Source: Eubacterium sp. (lineage in GTDB: Bacteria > Bacillota > Clostridia > Lachnospirales > Lachnospiraceae). From it: 64,000 bases of DNA. The stretch lies in assembly GCA_022764165.1 (NCBI GenBank), contig JALERM010000052.1, positions 86,501-150,500 on the forward strand, in the 5' to 3' direction. Within the stretch, counting starts at the first letter, position 1, and each line of letters opens with the position of its first letter. The notes under the pieces are model-generated. The model had not been told where the DNA came from, did not search any database, and worked only from the letters and a program-made list of their open reading frames with translations. The translations under genes and the position numbers were made by a program. This document shows, one piece after another, positions 10,764 to 20,916 of the stretch.

Positions 10764-12482
10764 ATGCGTAAAAATAAGACTTTTCACAAGAAAAAGACGG
10801 TGGTGGTCTTTCTGGTATGTGCCGCTCTTCTGGTTGGACTGGCAGGACGACTGGTATATCTGATGGTATTTCGTTCGGATTATTATGCACAGAAGGCAGA
10901 TGATCTCCATGAAAGAGAGCGTAAAATCAAAGCAGCCCGCGGGAGGATTCTCGATTGTAATGGCACGGTTCTTGCTGCTAATAAGACAGTCTGCACGATA
11001 TCTGTCATACACAGCCAAATTGAAGAGCCTGAAAAAGTAAAAGCGATGCTGGTGAAAGAATTGGGGATATCTGAGGAGGAAGCAAAGAAGAGAGTGGAAA
11101 AAGTCTCATCCATTGAGCGCGTGAAGACAAATGTAGAAAAGGAAGTGGGGGACAGGATTCGGGAGTACAATCTCAGCGGCGTGAAAGTGGATGAAGATTT
11201 TAAGAGGTACTATCCTTATGGTACACTGGCATCCCGGGTGCTTGGATTTACAGGGGGAGATAATCAGGGAATTATAGGTCTGGAGGTTAAGTATGAGGAT
11301 GTGCTGAAGGGGATTGATGGAAGGATTCTGACCACAACAGATGCCAGAGGGGTGGAACTCAATGGAATCGGTGAGAGCCGGGTGGAGCCGGTGGCCGGTT
11401 ATGACCTTACTATCAGTCTGGATCGGAATATACAGGAATATGCACAACAGGAGGCACTGCGTGTAATGGAACAAAAGGAGGCAGATGCGGTCTCCATTAT
11501 TCTGATGAATCCCCAGGATGGCTCCATCTATGCCTGCGTAAATGTACCAGAATTCGACCTGAACCAGCCATTTACCTTGAATAACGGGCTGAGCAATGAG
11601 GATTTTACCCAGGAGGAACTGCAGAATCAACTGAATCAGATGTGGAGAAATCCCAGTATTAATGATACCTATGAACCGGGATCAACATTTAAAGTCATCA
11701 CTGCTTCCGCAGGTCTGGAAGCCGGCGTGGTGACGCTGGAGGATACCTTCAGCTGTCCGGGATTCCGGATTGTAGAAGACAGGCGTATCCACTGTGCCAG
11801 AAGAACCGGTCACGGAGGGGAAACCTTTCTTCAGGGAATTGAAAATTCCTGCAATCCGGTATTTATTGATGTGGCAATGCGTCTGGGTGTGGATGATTTC
11901 TGTAAATATTTTAAAAAATTTGGTCTGATGGAGAAGACAGGAATTGATCTGCCCGGGGAAGCCGGAACGATTATGCATAAACAGGAAAATATCGGTCTTG
12001 TGGAACTTGCCACCATGTCTTTTGGTCAGTCATTTCAGATCACTCCTATTCAGCTGGCATCTACTGTCTGTTCCCTTATTAACGGCGGGCAGAGAATTAC
12101 CCCTCATTTCGCGGTGGAAGCAAGAGACAGTGACGGAGTCCTGATTAAACAGTATAACTATGGGAAAGGAGAAAGAATTTTATCAGAGGAAACTTCCGAA
12201 AAAATGAGATATGCACTGGAAATGGTGGTACAGGAAGGAGGAGGAAAGAATGGTCAGGTAGAAGGTTACAGGATTGGAGGAAAGACAGCCACATCCCAGA
12301 CTCTTCCGCGAAGCGCCCATCGGTATATTTCTTCTTTTATCGGTTTTGCTCCTGCGGATGATCCTGTAATTCTGGGGCTGTGTATTATTTACAATCCTCA
12401 GGGGATTTATTATGGGGGAACAATTGCAGCTCCGGTTATAAAAAATATATTTTCGAATATTCTGCCTTACATGGGACTTTAA
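10764..12482 (+). CDS. Penicillin-binding protein 2 / FtsI-SpoVD-type transpeptidase (second copy)
   Basis: YEPGSTFK, SCNP, GGKTATSQ. The ORF could also start at 10734 inside the hairpin. Confidence 0.88.
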   Translation: MRKNKTFHKKKTVVVFLVCAALLVGLAGRLVYLMVFRSDYYAQKADDLHERERKIKAARGRILDCNGTVLAANKTVCTISVIHSQIEEPEKVKAMLVKELGISEEEAKKRVEKVSSIERVKTNVEKEVGDRIREYNLSGVKVDEDFKRYYPYGTLASRVLGFTGGDNQGIIGLEVKYEDVLKGIDGRILTTTDARGVELNGIGESRVEPVAGYDLTISLDRNIQEYAQQEALRVMEQKEADAVSIILMNPQDGSIYACVNVPEFDLNQPFTLNNGLSNEDFTQEELQNQLNQMWRNPSINDTYEPGSTFKVITASAGLEAGVVTLEDTFSCPGFRIVEDRRIHCARRTGHGGETFLQGIENSCNPVFIDVAMRLGVDDFCKYFKKFGLMEKTGIDLPGEAGTIMHKQENIGLVELATMSFGQSFQITPIQLASTVCSLINGGQRITPHFAVEARDSDGVLIKQYNYGKGERILSEETSEKMRYALEMVVQEGGGKNGQVEGYRIGGKTATSQTLPRSAHRYISSFIGFAPADDPVILGLCIIYNPQGIYYGGTIAAPVIKNIFSNILPYMGL

Positions 12483-12580
12483 TAGTTGATGTATTTTGCG
12501 AAAAGTATTATACTTATGGAGAAAATAAAGATGTGAATCCGGCATCTGTCGGATTTTCATGACAAAGTACGAGGTGAGTT

Positions 12581-13537
12581 ATGAATTATAATGTAGTGAT
12601 TCCGGTAATTATAGCATTTGTAATCAGTGCGGTCCTTGGACCGGTGATTATTCCTTTCCTGAGAAGGCTGAAAGCTTCTCAGACAGAGCGTACCGATGGT
12701 GTGAAGTCCCATCTGTCAAAAGCGGGTACTCCGACCATGGGCGGTCTGATCTTCCTGATCGCTGTCACCGTAACGTCTCTGTTCTATGTGAAAGATTATC
12801 CGAATGTAATACCGATTCTGTTCCTGACACTGGGATTTGGTCTGATCGGATTTCTGGACGATTATCTGAAAGTTGTTTTGAAACGTTCTGACGGGCTGCT
12901 TCCATGGCAGAAAATGATCGGTCAGATCGTTGTTACTGCCGTATTTGCATTCTACCTGATTCGTTTCACCGATGTGGAACTGACGCTTCTTGTTCCGTTT
13001 TCCGGAGGGTATTACTGGAATATCGGCTGGCTGGCAGTGCCGCTGATGTTTGTGGCAGTGATCGGAACCGTCAATGGTGTAAACTTTACTGACGGACTGG
13101 ATGGACTTGCTTCCAGCGTTACTATTATGGTGGCAACCTTTTTCTCTGTAGTTGCCATCGGAACACACAGTGGAATCGAACCGATTACCTGTGCGGTTGT
13201 GGGTTCTCTGATGGGATTTCTGCTGTTCAATGTATTTCCGGCAAAAGTTTTCATGGGAGATACAGGATCTCTGGCTCTCGGTGGTTTTGTGGCAGGAACG
13301 GCATATATGCTGCAGATGCCGCTGTTTATTATTCTGGTGGGATTGATTTATCTGGTGGAAGTGGCGTCTGTTATCATTCAGGTGACATATTTTAAAAAGA
13401 CAGGTGGTAAGAGAATCTTTAAAATGGCGCCGATTCATCATCATTTTGAACTTTGCGGATGGTCAGAGACAAGAATCGTTGCTGTATTTTCCATTATTAC
13501 GGCAATCCTCTGCATGATCGCCCTGCTTGCCATGTAG
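12581..13537 (+). CDS. mraY: Phospho-N-acetylmuramoyl-pentapeptide-transferase
   Basis: GTPTMGGLIF, FTDGLDGLA, FMGDTGSLALGG, APIHHHFE. Confidence 0.97.
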   Translation: MNYNVVIPVIIAFVISAVLGPVIIPFLRRLKASQTERTDGVKSHLSKAGTPTMGGLIFLIAVTVTSLFYVKDYPNVIPILFLTLGFGLIGFLDDYLKVVLKRSDGLLPWQKMIGQIVVTAVFAFYLIRFTDVELTLLVPFSGGYYWNIGWLAVPLMFVAVIGTVNGVNFTDGLDGLASSVTIMVATFFSVVAIGTHSGIEPITCAVVGSLMGFLLFNVFPAKVFMGDTGSLALGGFVAGTAYMLQMPLFIILVGLIYLVEVASVIIQVTYFKKTGGKRIFKMAPIHHHFELCGWSETRIVAVFSIITAILCMIALLAM

Positions 13538-13570
13538 AATTGTATTTGAGAAGGAGACAGTAAGAAAGAT

Positions 13571-14941
13571 ATGAGTTTAGAAGGAAAGAAAGTATTGGTA
13601 TTTGGTTCCGGAATCAGCGGTATCGGAGCAGCAGACCTGCTGAACGCTGTAGGTGCCTGTCCTGTCATCTATGACGGCAATGACCGGCTGAATGCGGAAG
13701 ATATCCGCAGCAAGCTGAAAGATGGAAAAGATGTTCCGGTGGTTCTTGGTGAACTGCCGCAGGAAGTTCGAGAAGGGCTGGATCTGGTAGTACTCAGCCC
13801 CGGTGTGCCCACAGACCTGCCTCTGGTAAATGAATTGAGAGAACAGGGTCTGAAAATCTGGGGGGAAGTGGAACTGGCCTATCAGATGGGAAAAGGACGC
13901 GTTCTTGCTATTACCGGAACGAATGGAAAAACAACAACCACAGCTATGCTGGGTAAAATTATGAGTGATTATCTGGACAGTGTTTTTGTGGTGGGAAATA
14001 TCGGAACGCCGTATACTTCGGCTGCCCTGCAGATGAAAGATGATACGGTTACTGTGGCAGAAATCAGCAGCTTCCAGCTGGAAACAATTGAGGATTTCTG
14101 CCCGCAGGTCAGTGCGATTCTGAATATTACCGAGGATCATCTGAATCGCCATCATACCATGGAAGAATACATACGTGTGAAGGAGCTGATCACCTGCAAC
14201 CAGACGAAGGAGCAGGTATGTGTCTTGAATTATGAAGATCTGACTCTGCGTGAGTTCGGAGCGCATGCACCGGCAAAGGTTGTATATTTCTCCAGTATCC
14301 AGAAACTTCCGGAAGGTATTTATCTGGATGGAAAGAACATTGTGCTGAAAGACGGAGAGAAGGAGATTGTGATTACTTCCACTGACAGATTGAAGATTCT
14401 GGGAAGACACAATCATGAGAATACCATGGCCGCTGCTGCGATGGCTTATTATGCCGGTGTTCCGGTGGAGAGCATCCGCACCAGTGTGGAAAGTTTTACG
14501 GCCGTGGAACACAGGATTGAATATGTAACAGAAAAGCAGGGTGTGGTATATTACAACGATTCTAAGGGAACCAATCCGGATGCGGCTATCAAGGGAATTC
14601 AGGCGATGGATCGTCCCACGATTCTGATCGGCGGCGGATATGATAAGGAGTCCTCTTATGAAGAATGGATTCAGGCATTTGACGGCAAGGTGAGATATCT
14701 GGTGTTGATCGGTCAGACCCGTGAGAAGATTCAGGATGCAGCACACCGGTGTGGATTTAAGAATACCATTCTTGCAGATAATCTGGAAGAAGCTGTGAAA
14801 TTGTGTGCAAGCCTGGCACGCCATGGGGATGCAGTTCTCCTGTCGCCTGCCTGTGCCAGCTGGGGACAGTTTGATAATTACGAGCAGAGAGGAAGAAAGT
14901 TTAAAGAATATGTCCATGCTCTGCCGGATGAAGAAGAGTGA
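13571..14941 (+). CDS. murD: UDP-N-acetylmuramoylalanine--D-glutamate ligase
   Basis: Mur ligase ATP site TGTNGKTTT, NITEDHLNRH, NDSKGTNPDA. Confidence 0.96.
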   Translation: MSLEGKKVLVFGSGISGIGAADLLNAVGACPVIYDGNDRLNAEDIRSKLKDGKDVPVVLGELPQEVREGLDLVVLSPGVPTDLPLVNELREQGLKIWGEVELAYQMGKGRVLAITGTNGKTTTTAMLGKIMSDYLDSVFVVGNIGTPYTSAALQMKDDTVTVAEISSFQLETIEDFCPQVSAILNITEDHLNRHHTMEEYIRVKELITCNQTKEQVCVLNYEDLTLREFGAHAPAKVVYFSSIQKLPEGIYLDGKNIVLKDGEKEIVITSTDRLKILGRHNHENTMAAAAMAYYAGVPVESIRTSVESFTAVEHRIEYVTEKQGVVYYNDSKGTNPDAAIKGIQAMDRPTILIGGGYDKESSYEEWIQAFDGKVRYLVLIGQTREKIQDAAHRCGFKNTILADNLEEAVKLCASLARHGDAVLLSPACASWGQFDNYEQRGRKFKEYVHALPDEEE

Positions 14942-15828
14942 AGCGATATTTAACAGTGACTGCAGACAGCCGTGCAGATGGGCTGTCTGTAGAACAGGTT
15001 CTGCGTCAGATAGCCGGATTTAGCAGACGGCAGATCAGCAGAGCCAAGTTCATACCAGATGGGATTATGAAAAACGGAATGCAGTGCAGGGTGACAGAGC
15101 GAGTGGTACCCGGCGACTGCATTCAGTTTTGTATAGAAGAAATTCATGAGACATCCGGGCATCTGGAGTCATTGGAACAACAGCTGCATATTCTTTATGA
15201 GGATGAAGACGTCCTTGTCGTAAAAAAGTCCCAGGGAATGGTTACCCATCCGAAGGGATGCCATTATGCCGATACCCTGGCCAATCAAGTGGTCTCGTAT
15301 TATCGTGCACGTGGGGAGGAACATATGGTGCGGCCGGTAGGAAGGCTGGACAGGGAAACCGCAGGCATTGTGGTATTTGCCAAAAACAGTATTGCTGCAG
15401 CGAGACTGCAGGATCAGAGAGAGAAGGGAATATTCCAAAAGACATATCTGGCGGTTGTAGAGGGCTATTTGCCAGTGGATGGGTTAGAATATCAGATAGA
15501 CGAGCCGATAAAACCGGATCCGGAAAACCGGCTGAAAATGGTTACGGCACCGGATGGAAAAAGGGCTGTCACCCACTATAAGATTTTACAGAGCTGTCAG
15601 AACAGTTCGTTGGCAGAAATCTGGCTGGAGACCGGAAGAACTCATCAGATTCGTGTGCATATGGCGGCACTGGGGCATCCCCTGCGGGGAGATCTTTTGT
15701 ACGGAACTTGTAAGAAAGGTGATTCCGGTGCGTGGCTCCATGCCTGGAAAGTCGTTTTCTGTCAGCCTGTGACAGGTGCAGAGATTCATCTGGAAGCACC
15801 TGTTCCCGAATACTTTCTGCACATGTAA
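14938..15828 (+). CDS. RluA/RluD-family rRNA pseudouridine synthase
   Basis: VGRLDRETAGIVVFAK and GRTHQIRVHMAALGHPL; 4-bp overlap with murD. Confidence 0.9.
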   Translation: MKRYLTVTADSRADGLSVEQVLRQIAGFSRRQISRAKFIPDGIMKNGMQCRVTERVVPGDCIQFCIEEIHETSGHLESLEQQLHILYEDEDVLVVKKSQGMVTHPKGCHYADTLANQVVSYYRARGEEHMVRPVGRLDRETAGIVVFAKNSIAAARLQDQREKGIFQKTYLAVVEGYLPVDGLEYQIDEPIKPDPENRLKMVTAPDGKRAVTHYKILQSCQNSSLAEIWLETGRTHQIRVHMAALGHPLRGDLLYGTCKKGDSGAWLHAWKVVFCQPVTGAEIHLEAPVPEYFLHM

Positions 15829-15916
15829 CCGGAAGCTTCCGCATAGATTATATAAAATTGATATTTCCGCAGGCGGGAAATTCCGGAACAATGTGGAAAT
15901 GCGGGGAGAATATCGA

Positions 15917-17035
15917 ATGCGGGTATTTGCAAATCAGCCGGCAGTTCGTCGGAAAAAAGCAGATCTGACACTTCTGGTTCTTGTGGTACTCCTCCTGATT
16001 GTGGGGCTGGTTCTCCTGTACAGCACCAGTACCTATAACGGGCGGGTAAAATTTCATGATGAGACATATTATTTCAAAAAACAGCTGTTTGCCACACTTC
16101 TTGGCGGAGTTGCCATGTACCTGGTGGCCGGGATTGACTACCATGTGACAGCCAGGTTTGCAGTACCCCTGTACCTGTGTTCTCTGGTACTTTCCACAGC
16201 TGTTTTATTTTTCGGACAGGAATACAATGGCTCCAGGCGCTGGCTGGCACTGGGGCCATTGTCTTTTCAGCCTTCGGAATTTGCTAAAGTGGCGGTGGTC
16301 ATTTTTCTTGCCCGTATGATCAGTGAAAGCAAAAAGAGAACTGACAGTCTCTGGTTTATGATTCGTACCATGGGTGCTCTGCTTCCTGTGGTGGGGCTGG
16401 TAGGGACCAATAACCTGAGCACCGCGATTATTATCCTGGGAATTGGTGTCATCCTGATTTTTGTTGCGCATCCCCGTTATCTGCCTTTTCTCGGAGTGGG
16501 GGCAGCCGGAATCGGATTTGTCGGGATATTTCTCAGTATGGAAAGCTATCGCCTGGAGCGGCTGGCTGTCTGGCGCAATCCGGAACAGTATGAAAAAGGT
16601 TTCCAGACGATACAGGGATTGTATGCCATAGGAAGCGGCGGCATTTTCGGGAAAGGACTGGGAAGCAGCCTGCAGAAACTGGGATTTGTGCCGGAAGCGC
16701 AGAATGACATGATATTTTCTATCATATGCGAGGAGACTGGGCTTCTGGGAGCCATGCTGGTGATGCTGATATTTGGTCTGCTGATCTGGCGGTTAATGGT
16801 AAATGCTGTCCATGCACCGGATCTTCTGGGGGAACTGATCTGTACGGGGATTATGGGACATATGGCTATTCAGGTGATACTGAATATCGCAGTGGTAACA
16901 AATACCATTCCCAATACGGGAATTACCCTGCCTTTTATCAGTTACGGAGGAACTTCCGTTCTGTTTTTGATGAGTGAGATGGGTCTGGCGCTTTCCGTCA
17001 GCCGCTATCATCAGTGGCAGGCAGGAACCAAATAG
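15917..17035 (+). CDS. ftsW: SEDS-family peptidoglycan glycosyltransferase FtsW
   Basis: Polytopic; GSRRWLALGPLSFQPSEFAK, AQNDMIFSIICEETG, LPFISYGGTS. Confidence 0.9.
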   Translation: MRVFANQPAVRRKKADLTLLVLVVLLLIVGLVLLYSTSTYNGRVKFHDETYYFKKQLFATLLGGVAMYLVAGIDYHVTARFAVPLYLCSLVLSTAVLFFGQEYNGSRRWLALGPLSFQPSEFAKVAVVIFLARMISESKKRTDSLWFMIRTMGALLPVVGLVGTNNLSTAIIILGIGVILIFVAHPRYLPFLGVGAAGIGFVGIFLSMESYRLERLAVWRNPEQYEKGFQTIQGLYAIGSGGIFGKGLGSSLQKLGFVPEAQNDMIFSIICEETGLLGAMLVMLIFGLLIWRLMVNAVHAPDLLGELICTGIMGHMAIQVILNIAVVTNTIPNTGITLPFISYGGTSVLFLMSEMGLALSVSRYHQWQAGTK

Positions 17036-17072
17036 CTGCTTCTGCATATGATAGAATAAGAGGAGCTGGAGA

Positions 17073-18347
17073 GTGCAGCCTGTGGGAGAAATATGGATCA
17101 AGGGAGGAACTCCGCTGTCCGGCCAGGTATCGGTACAGGGTTCCAAGAATGCGGCTTTGCCTATGATGGCGGCCGCACTTTTACATGATGGGAAAACAGT
17201 CTTACATCATTGTCCGCGGATTGCTGATGTTTTAGTTATGGAACAGATACTGAACAGACTGGGTGTGAAAACCAGATGGCAGGATCATACCCTGGAAATC
17301 GACTGCAGAAAAATAGTGGGATATGAGATTGATAATGAATTGGCCGGTTCCATGCGTTCTTCTGTGATTTTGATGGGGAGCATGATATCCAGGCAGGGAC
17401 AGGTGAAGATTGCATATCCGGGAGGGTGTACGATCGGGAAACGTCCCATAGACCTTCATCTGAAAGTATTTCAGAACATGGGGGTTAATATTCGGGAAGA
17501 GGAGAAGGGACTGTGGGCAGGCAGCAGTACACGGCTTCAGGGAACGACAGTTGAATTTCCTGTTTCCAGTGTGGGTGCCACAGAAAATGCACTGCTTGCT
17601 GCTGTTAAAGCAAAAGGAGAGACTGTTCTGAAAAACTGTGCTCTGGAGCCGGAAATCCGCCATTTGTGTTATTTCCTTCAGGCCATGGGAGCTGAGATCG
17701 GTGGAATAGGAACGGATACGCTGTGGATTCGAGGCGTGTGCACGCTCAGAGATGTGGAATATACGGTTCCTCCGGACCGGATTGTGGCCGGAACCTGTCT
17801 CTATGCAGCGGCCGCTACCCGGGGGAAAATCGTCCTGGAGCATGCACCTGTGGAGGAAATGGAGGCAGTTCTGCAGGTATATGAGAAAATGGGTGGACAA
17901 TGGGTCTGTAACAGTGGTAAACTAAAGACGGATGCTCGTGAAATCAGGTATCCGGTTTCTTTGACAGAGACAGCAAGGTATCCGGGATTTCCTACGGATA
18001 TGCAGTCTATTCTGATGGCTGTGCTTCTGACTGTTCCGGGAGAAAGCCGCATCCGTGAAACGATTTTTGAAGACCGGTATAAGGTCGTACCGGAACTGGC
18101 ACGGATGGGAGGCTGTATTGCTGTAACAGGAAAAGATGCCTGGATACGGGGAGGGATTCCGCTGTGCGGCGCAAAAGTGAAGGCTCTGGAACTGAGGGGA
18201 GCGGCTGCACTTGTGATCGCTGCACTGGCAGCAGAAGGAGAAAGTCTGATAAGTAATTCCCATTTCCTGGAACGAGGTTATGAGGAATTTGAAAATGTTA
18301 TTTCGAAACTTGGCGGAAAGATAGAGATAAGGGGAAAGATGGGTTGA
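17073..18347 (+). CDS. murA: UDP-N-acetylglucosamine 1-carboxyvinyltransferase
   Basis: GSKNAALPMMAA, PGGCTIGKRPIDLH (catalytic Cys loop), GFPTDMQS. Confidence 0.92.
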   Translation: MQPVGEIWIKGGTPLSGQVSVQGSKNAALPMMAAALLHDGKTVLHHCPRIADVLVMEQILNRLGVKTRWQDHTLEIDCRKIVGYEIDNELAGSMRSSVILMGSMISRQGQVKIAYPGGCTIGKRPIDLHLKVFQNMGVNIREEEKGLWAGSSTRLQGTTVEFPVSSVGATENALLAAVKAKGETVLKNCALEPEIRHLCYFLQAMGAEIGGIGTDTLWIRGVCTLRDVEYTVPPDRIVAGTCLYAAAATRGKIVLEHAPVEEMEAVLQVYEKMGGQWVCNSGKLKTDAREIRYPVSLTETARYPGFPTDMQSILMAVLLTVPGESRIRETIFEDRYKVVPELARMGGCIAVTGKDAWIRGGIPLCGAKVKALELRGAAALVIAALAAEGESLISNSHFLERGYEEFENVISKLGGKIEIRGKMG

Positions 18348-19495
18348 TGAGAAGAACATATAGAAGAATTCAGCTTACAAAAGAAGGAAAGAAAGCAGCC
18401 GCCTGTATCGCAGCAGGTGCTGCCCTGCTGGCGCTGCTTTTATTTTTTCTGTTGTTTCGTGTGACCAGCGTAGAAGTTGTTGGAAGTACCAAGTATACAG
18501 ACGAGGAAATAAAAGGGTATGCCCTGGAAAGTCCTCTGACATCGAATACGGTATTGGCGATGACGTTCAAAAGTCATATGGAAGCGGATAATATTCCTTT
18601 TGTGGAATCCTTTGACCTTGAGCGGCTGAGCAGGCAAAAACTGCGTATTCATGTCAATGAAAAGAAAATCATAGGATATATTGTGGAAGGAACGGACAAG
18701 CTGTATTTTGATAAGGATGGACTGGTGGTGGAACTGGTATCCATGGACGAAGAGGAAATCGCACAGATGGAGTCGGAACAAACACAGCTTGAAGAATTAA
18801 AACAGCAGGCAGAAGCGGAGGAGGCACTGCAGAGAGCAAAAGAAGCAGAAGCAGCTCTGACCGGACATGTTCAGGAAGAAGAGGATGATGGAGAAGAGGG
18901 GGAATCTCAGCCTGTTCAGGAAGTGCAGATGATTCAGGCAGAAGAAGTAAATCAGGGAAATGAAAATGCCACGGAATTTCATGCAGCGGTTACTGACGTT
19001 CCCAGGGTATTGGGAATTACAGAGGGGAGTGTTTCTCTGGGAGAAAAAATAGATGCAGTTGATCAAGGTGTATTTAATACTGTTCTGGGAATTACCCGTA
19101 TGGTAGAAAAGTATGGGATTCTTCCAGAGATAGTATTGTTCAATGAGAATCTGGAAATCACGCTGGTATACCAGGAGGGGAATATTCACTGTGAGCTGGG
19201 CAAAGATACATTGCTGGAAGAGAAAATAACCAGAGTTGCGGCTATCATGCCCAAAATGAAAGAATATACAGGGATACTTCATCTGGAAGATTATACGGAA
19301 GACACGACAAATATTATTTTTTCAAAAGAAAGTCTGTATACTTTAAAAAGCAGGATTGCGGAAGCCGGAGGAATGGATGAGTCAGATCCTGCAGAATATG
19401 ATGTTCCAACAGAAGGAGATGCAGCTCAGACGGGAGACGATTCTCAGGGCACAGAAGGTAATAGTTACGATACTGCAGGTAATCCGACGGAATAA
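18347..19495 (+). CDS. ftsQ: FtsQ/DivIB-type cell division protein
   Basis: Single N-terminal TM, POTRA-like VTSVEVVGSTKYTDEEI; position between murA and ftsZ; long acidic insert. Confidence 0.8.
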   Translation: MRRTYRRIQLTKEGKKAAACIAAGAALLALLLFFLLFRVTSVEVVGSTKYTDEEIKGYALESPLTSNTVLAMTFKSHMEADNIPFVESFDLERLSRQKLRIHVNEKKIIGYIVEGTDKLYFDKDGLVVELVSMDEEEIAQMESEQTQLEELKQQAEAEEALQRAKEAEAALTGHVQEEEDDGEEGESQPVQEVQMIQAEEVNQGNENATEFHAAVTDVPRVLGITEGSVSLGEKIDAVDQGVFNTVLGITRMVEKYGILPEIVLFNENLEITLVYQEGNIHCELGKDTLLEEKITRVAAIMPKMKEYTGILHLEDYTEDTTNIIFSKESLYTLKSRIAEAGGMDESDPAEYDVPTEGDAAQTGDDSQGTEGNSYDTAGNPTE

Positions 19496-19642
19496 AATGC
19501 AAAAAATATGAGAATTTCAAAAAAAAGAGTTGATTAATTGGAAAAGAGATTATATTATATATCTATATGTAACTAATTTTGATAAGACAGATAGTACCCG
19601 GAAGGGAATAATAGATGCGTAAGCAAAGAAGGAGGAAGTACT

Positions 19643-20809
19643 TTGTTAGAAATTATGACAAACGAAGCTGAATCATCTGCAAAGATTATTGTAATCGGTG
19701 TAGGTGGAGCTGGTAATAATGCAGTGAATCGTATGGTGGAAGAAACAATCGGTGGGGTTGAATTTGTTGGAGTGAATACAGATAAACAGGCATTGACTCT
19801 GTGTAAAGCACCGACAGTTCTTCAGATTGGTGAAAAACTTACCAAAGGTCTTGGTGCAGGAGCTAAGCCTGAGATCGGTGAAAAAGCTGCAGAAGAAAGT
19901 ACAGAAGAGATCCGCCAGCTGATGGAAGGTGCCGACATGGTATTCGTTACCTGCGGTATGGGCGGCGGAACCGGTACTGGTGCAGCACCGGTTGTTGCTG
20001 GCATCGCTAAGGAGATGGGTATTCTTACTGTTGGTGTAGTTACCAAACCTTTCCGTTTTGAAGCAAAGACCCGTATGAGCAACGCTCTGATGGGTATTGA
20101 TAAATTAAAAGACAATGTAGATACTTTGATTGTAATCCCGAATGACAAACTGCTGGAGATCGTAGATCGCCGTACCACCATGCCGGAAGCTCTGAAAAAG
20201 GCTGATGAAGTGCTGCAGCAGGCTGTACAGGGAATTACCGATTTGATTAATATGCCGGCTCTGATCAATCTGGATTTCGCAGATGTTCAGACTGTTATGA
20301 AAGACAAAGGTATCGCTCATATCGGTATCGGTGAAGCCAAAGGTGATGACAAAGCTCTGGAAGCTGTTCAGCAGGCTGTATCCAGTCCTCTGCTGGAGAC
20401 AACCATTCAGGGTGCAAGCCACGTGATCATCAATATTTCCGGAGATATTTCTCTTATGGATGCAAACGATGCTGCAAGCTATGTACAGAGTCTGGCTGGC
20501 GAGGATGCAAATATTATCTTTGGTGCCATGTATGATGATACTGCTGTGGATTCTGCAAAGATTACAGTTATCGCTACCGGACTGAACGATGCAACAGCAA
20601 AACAACCCAGCGTGAGCAAAGTTTCCGCTGTTAAGTCTTCTGGAGTAAAGGCTGAAACCGCTGCAAGTACAGTTCCGGAAAGACCGTCATTTTCATCAGG
20701 GATGACGATGCCAAGCTACCAGATGCCGAAGCCATCCGTAAGTGCACCAACCGGAAGCACTGTTCCGAAAAAAGATATCCAGATTCCGGATTTTCTGAGA
20801 AGAAGATAA
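19643..20809 (+). CDS. ftsZ: Cell division protein FtsZ
   Basis: [23 protein letters not shown]-terminal [11 protein letters not shown]. Confidence 0.98.
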   Translation: MLEIMTNEAESSAKIIVIGVGGAGNNAVNRMVEETIGGVEFVGVNTDKQALTLCKAPTVLQIGEKLTKGLGAGAKPEIGEKAAEESTEEIRQLMEGADMVFVTCGMGGGTGTGAAPVVAGIAKEMGILTVGVVTKPFRFEAKTRMSNALMGIDKLKDNVDTLIVIPNDKLLEIVDRRTTMPEALKKADEVLQQAVQGITDLINMPALINLDFADVQTVMKDKGIAHIGIGEAKGDDKALEAVQQAVSSPLLETTIQGASHVIINISGDISLMDANDAASYVQSLAGEDANIIFGAMYDDTAVDSAKITVIATGLNDATAKQPSVSKVSAVKSSGVKAETAASTVPERPSFSSGMTMPSYQMPKPSVSAPTGSTVPKKDIQIPDFLRRR

Positions 20810-20821
20810 AATGAAAATATG

Positions 20822-20853
20822 AAAAAGAATCCTGCTTTGCAGGATCCTTTTTC
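20822..20853 (+). terminator. Rho-independent terminator after ftsZ
   Basis: AAAAAGAATCCTGC TTT GCAGGATCCTTTTT. Confidence 0.8.
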
Positions 20854-20916
20854 ATATTTAGGAAAGTAAGTACTTTGGATTATGAAATCAAATTGTGAAA
20901 AATAAGAGTTTTTATA

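Noticed and set aside
13577-14917. 446-aa minus-strand ORF
   Set aside because: Lies fully antisense to murD, with Ser/His/Ile-rich low-quality protein sequence typical of shadow ORFs in codon-biased genes.
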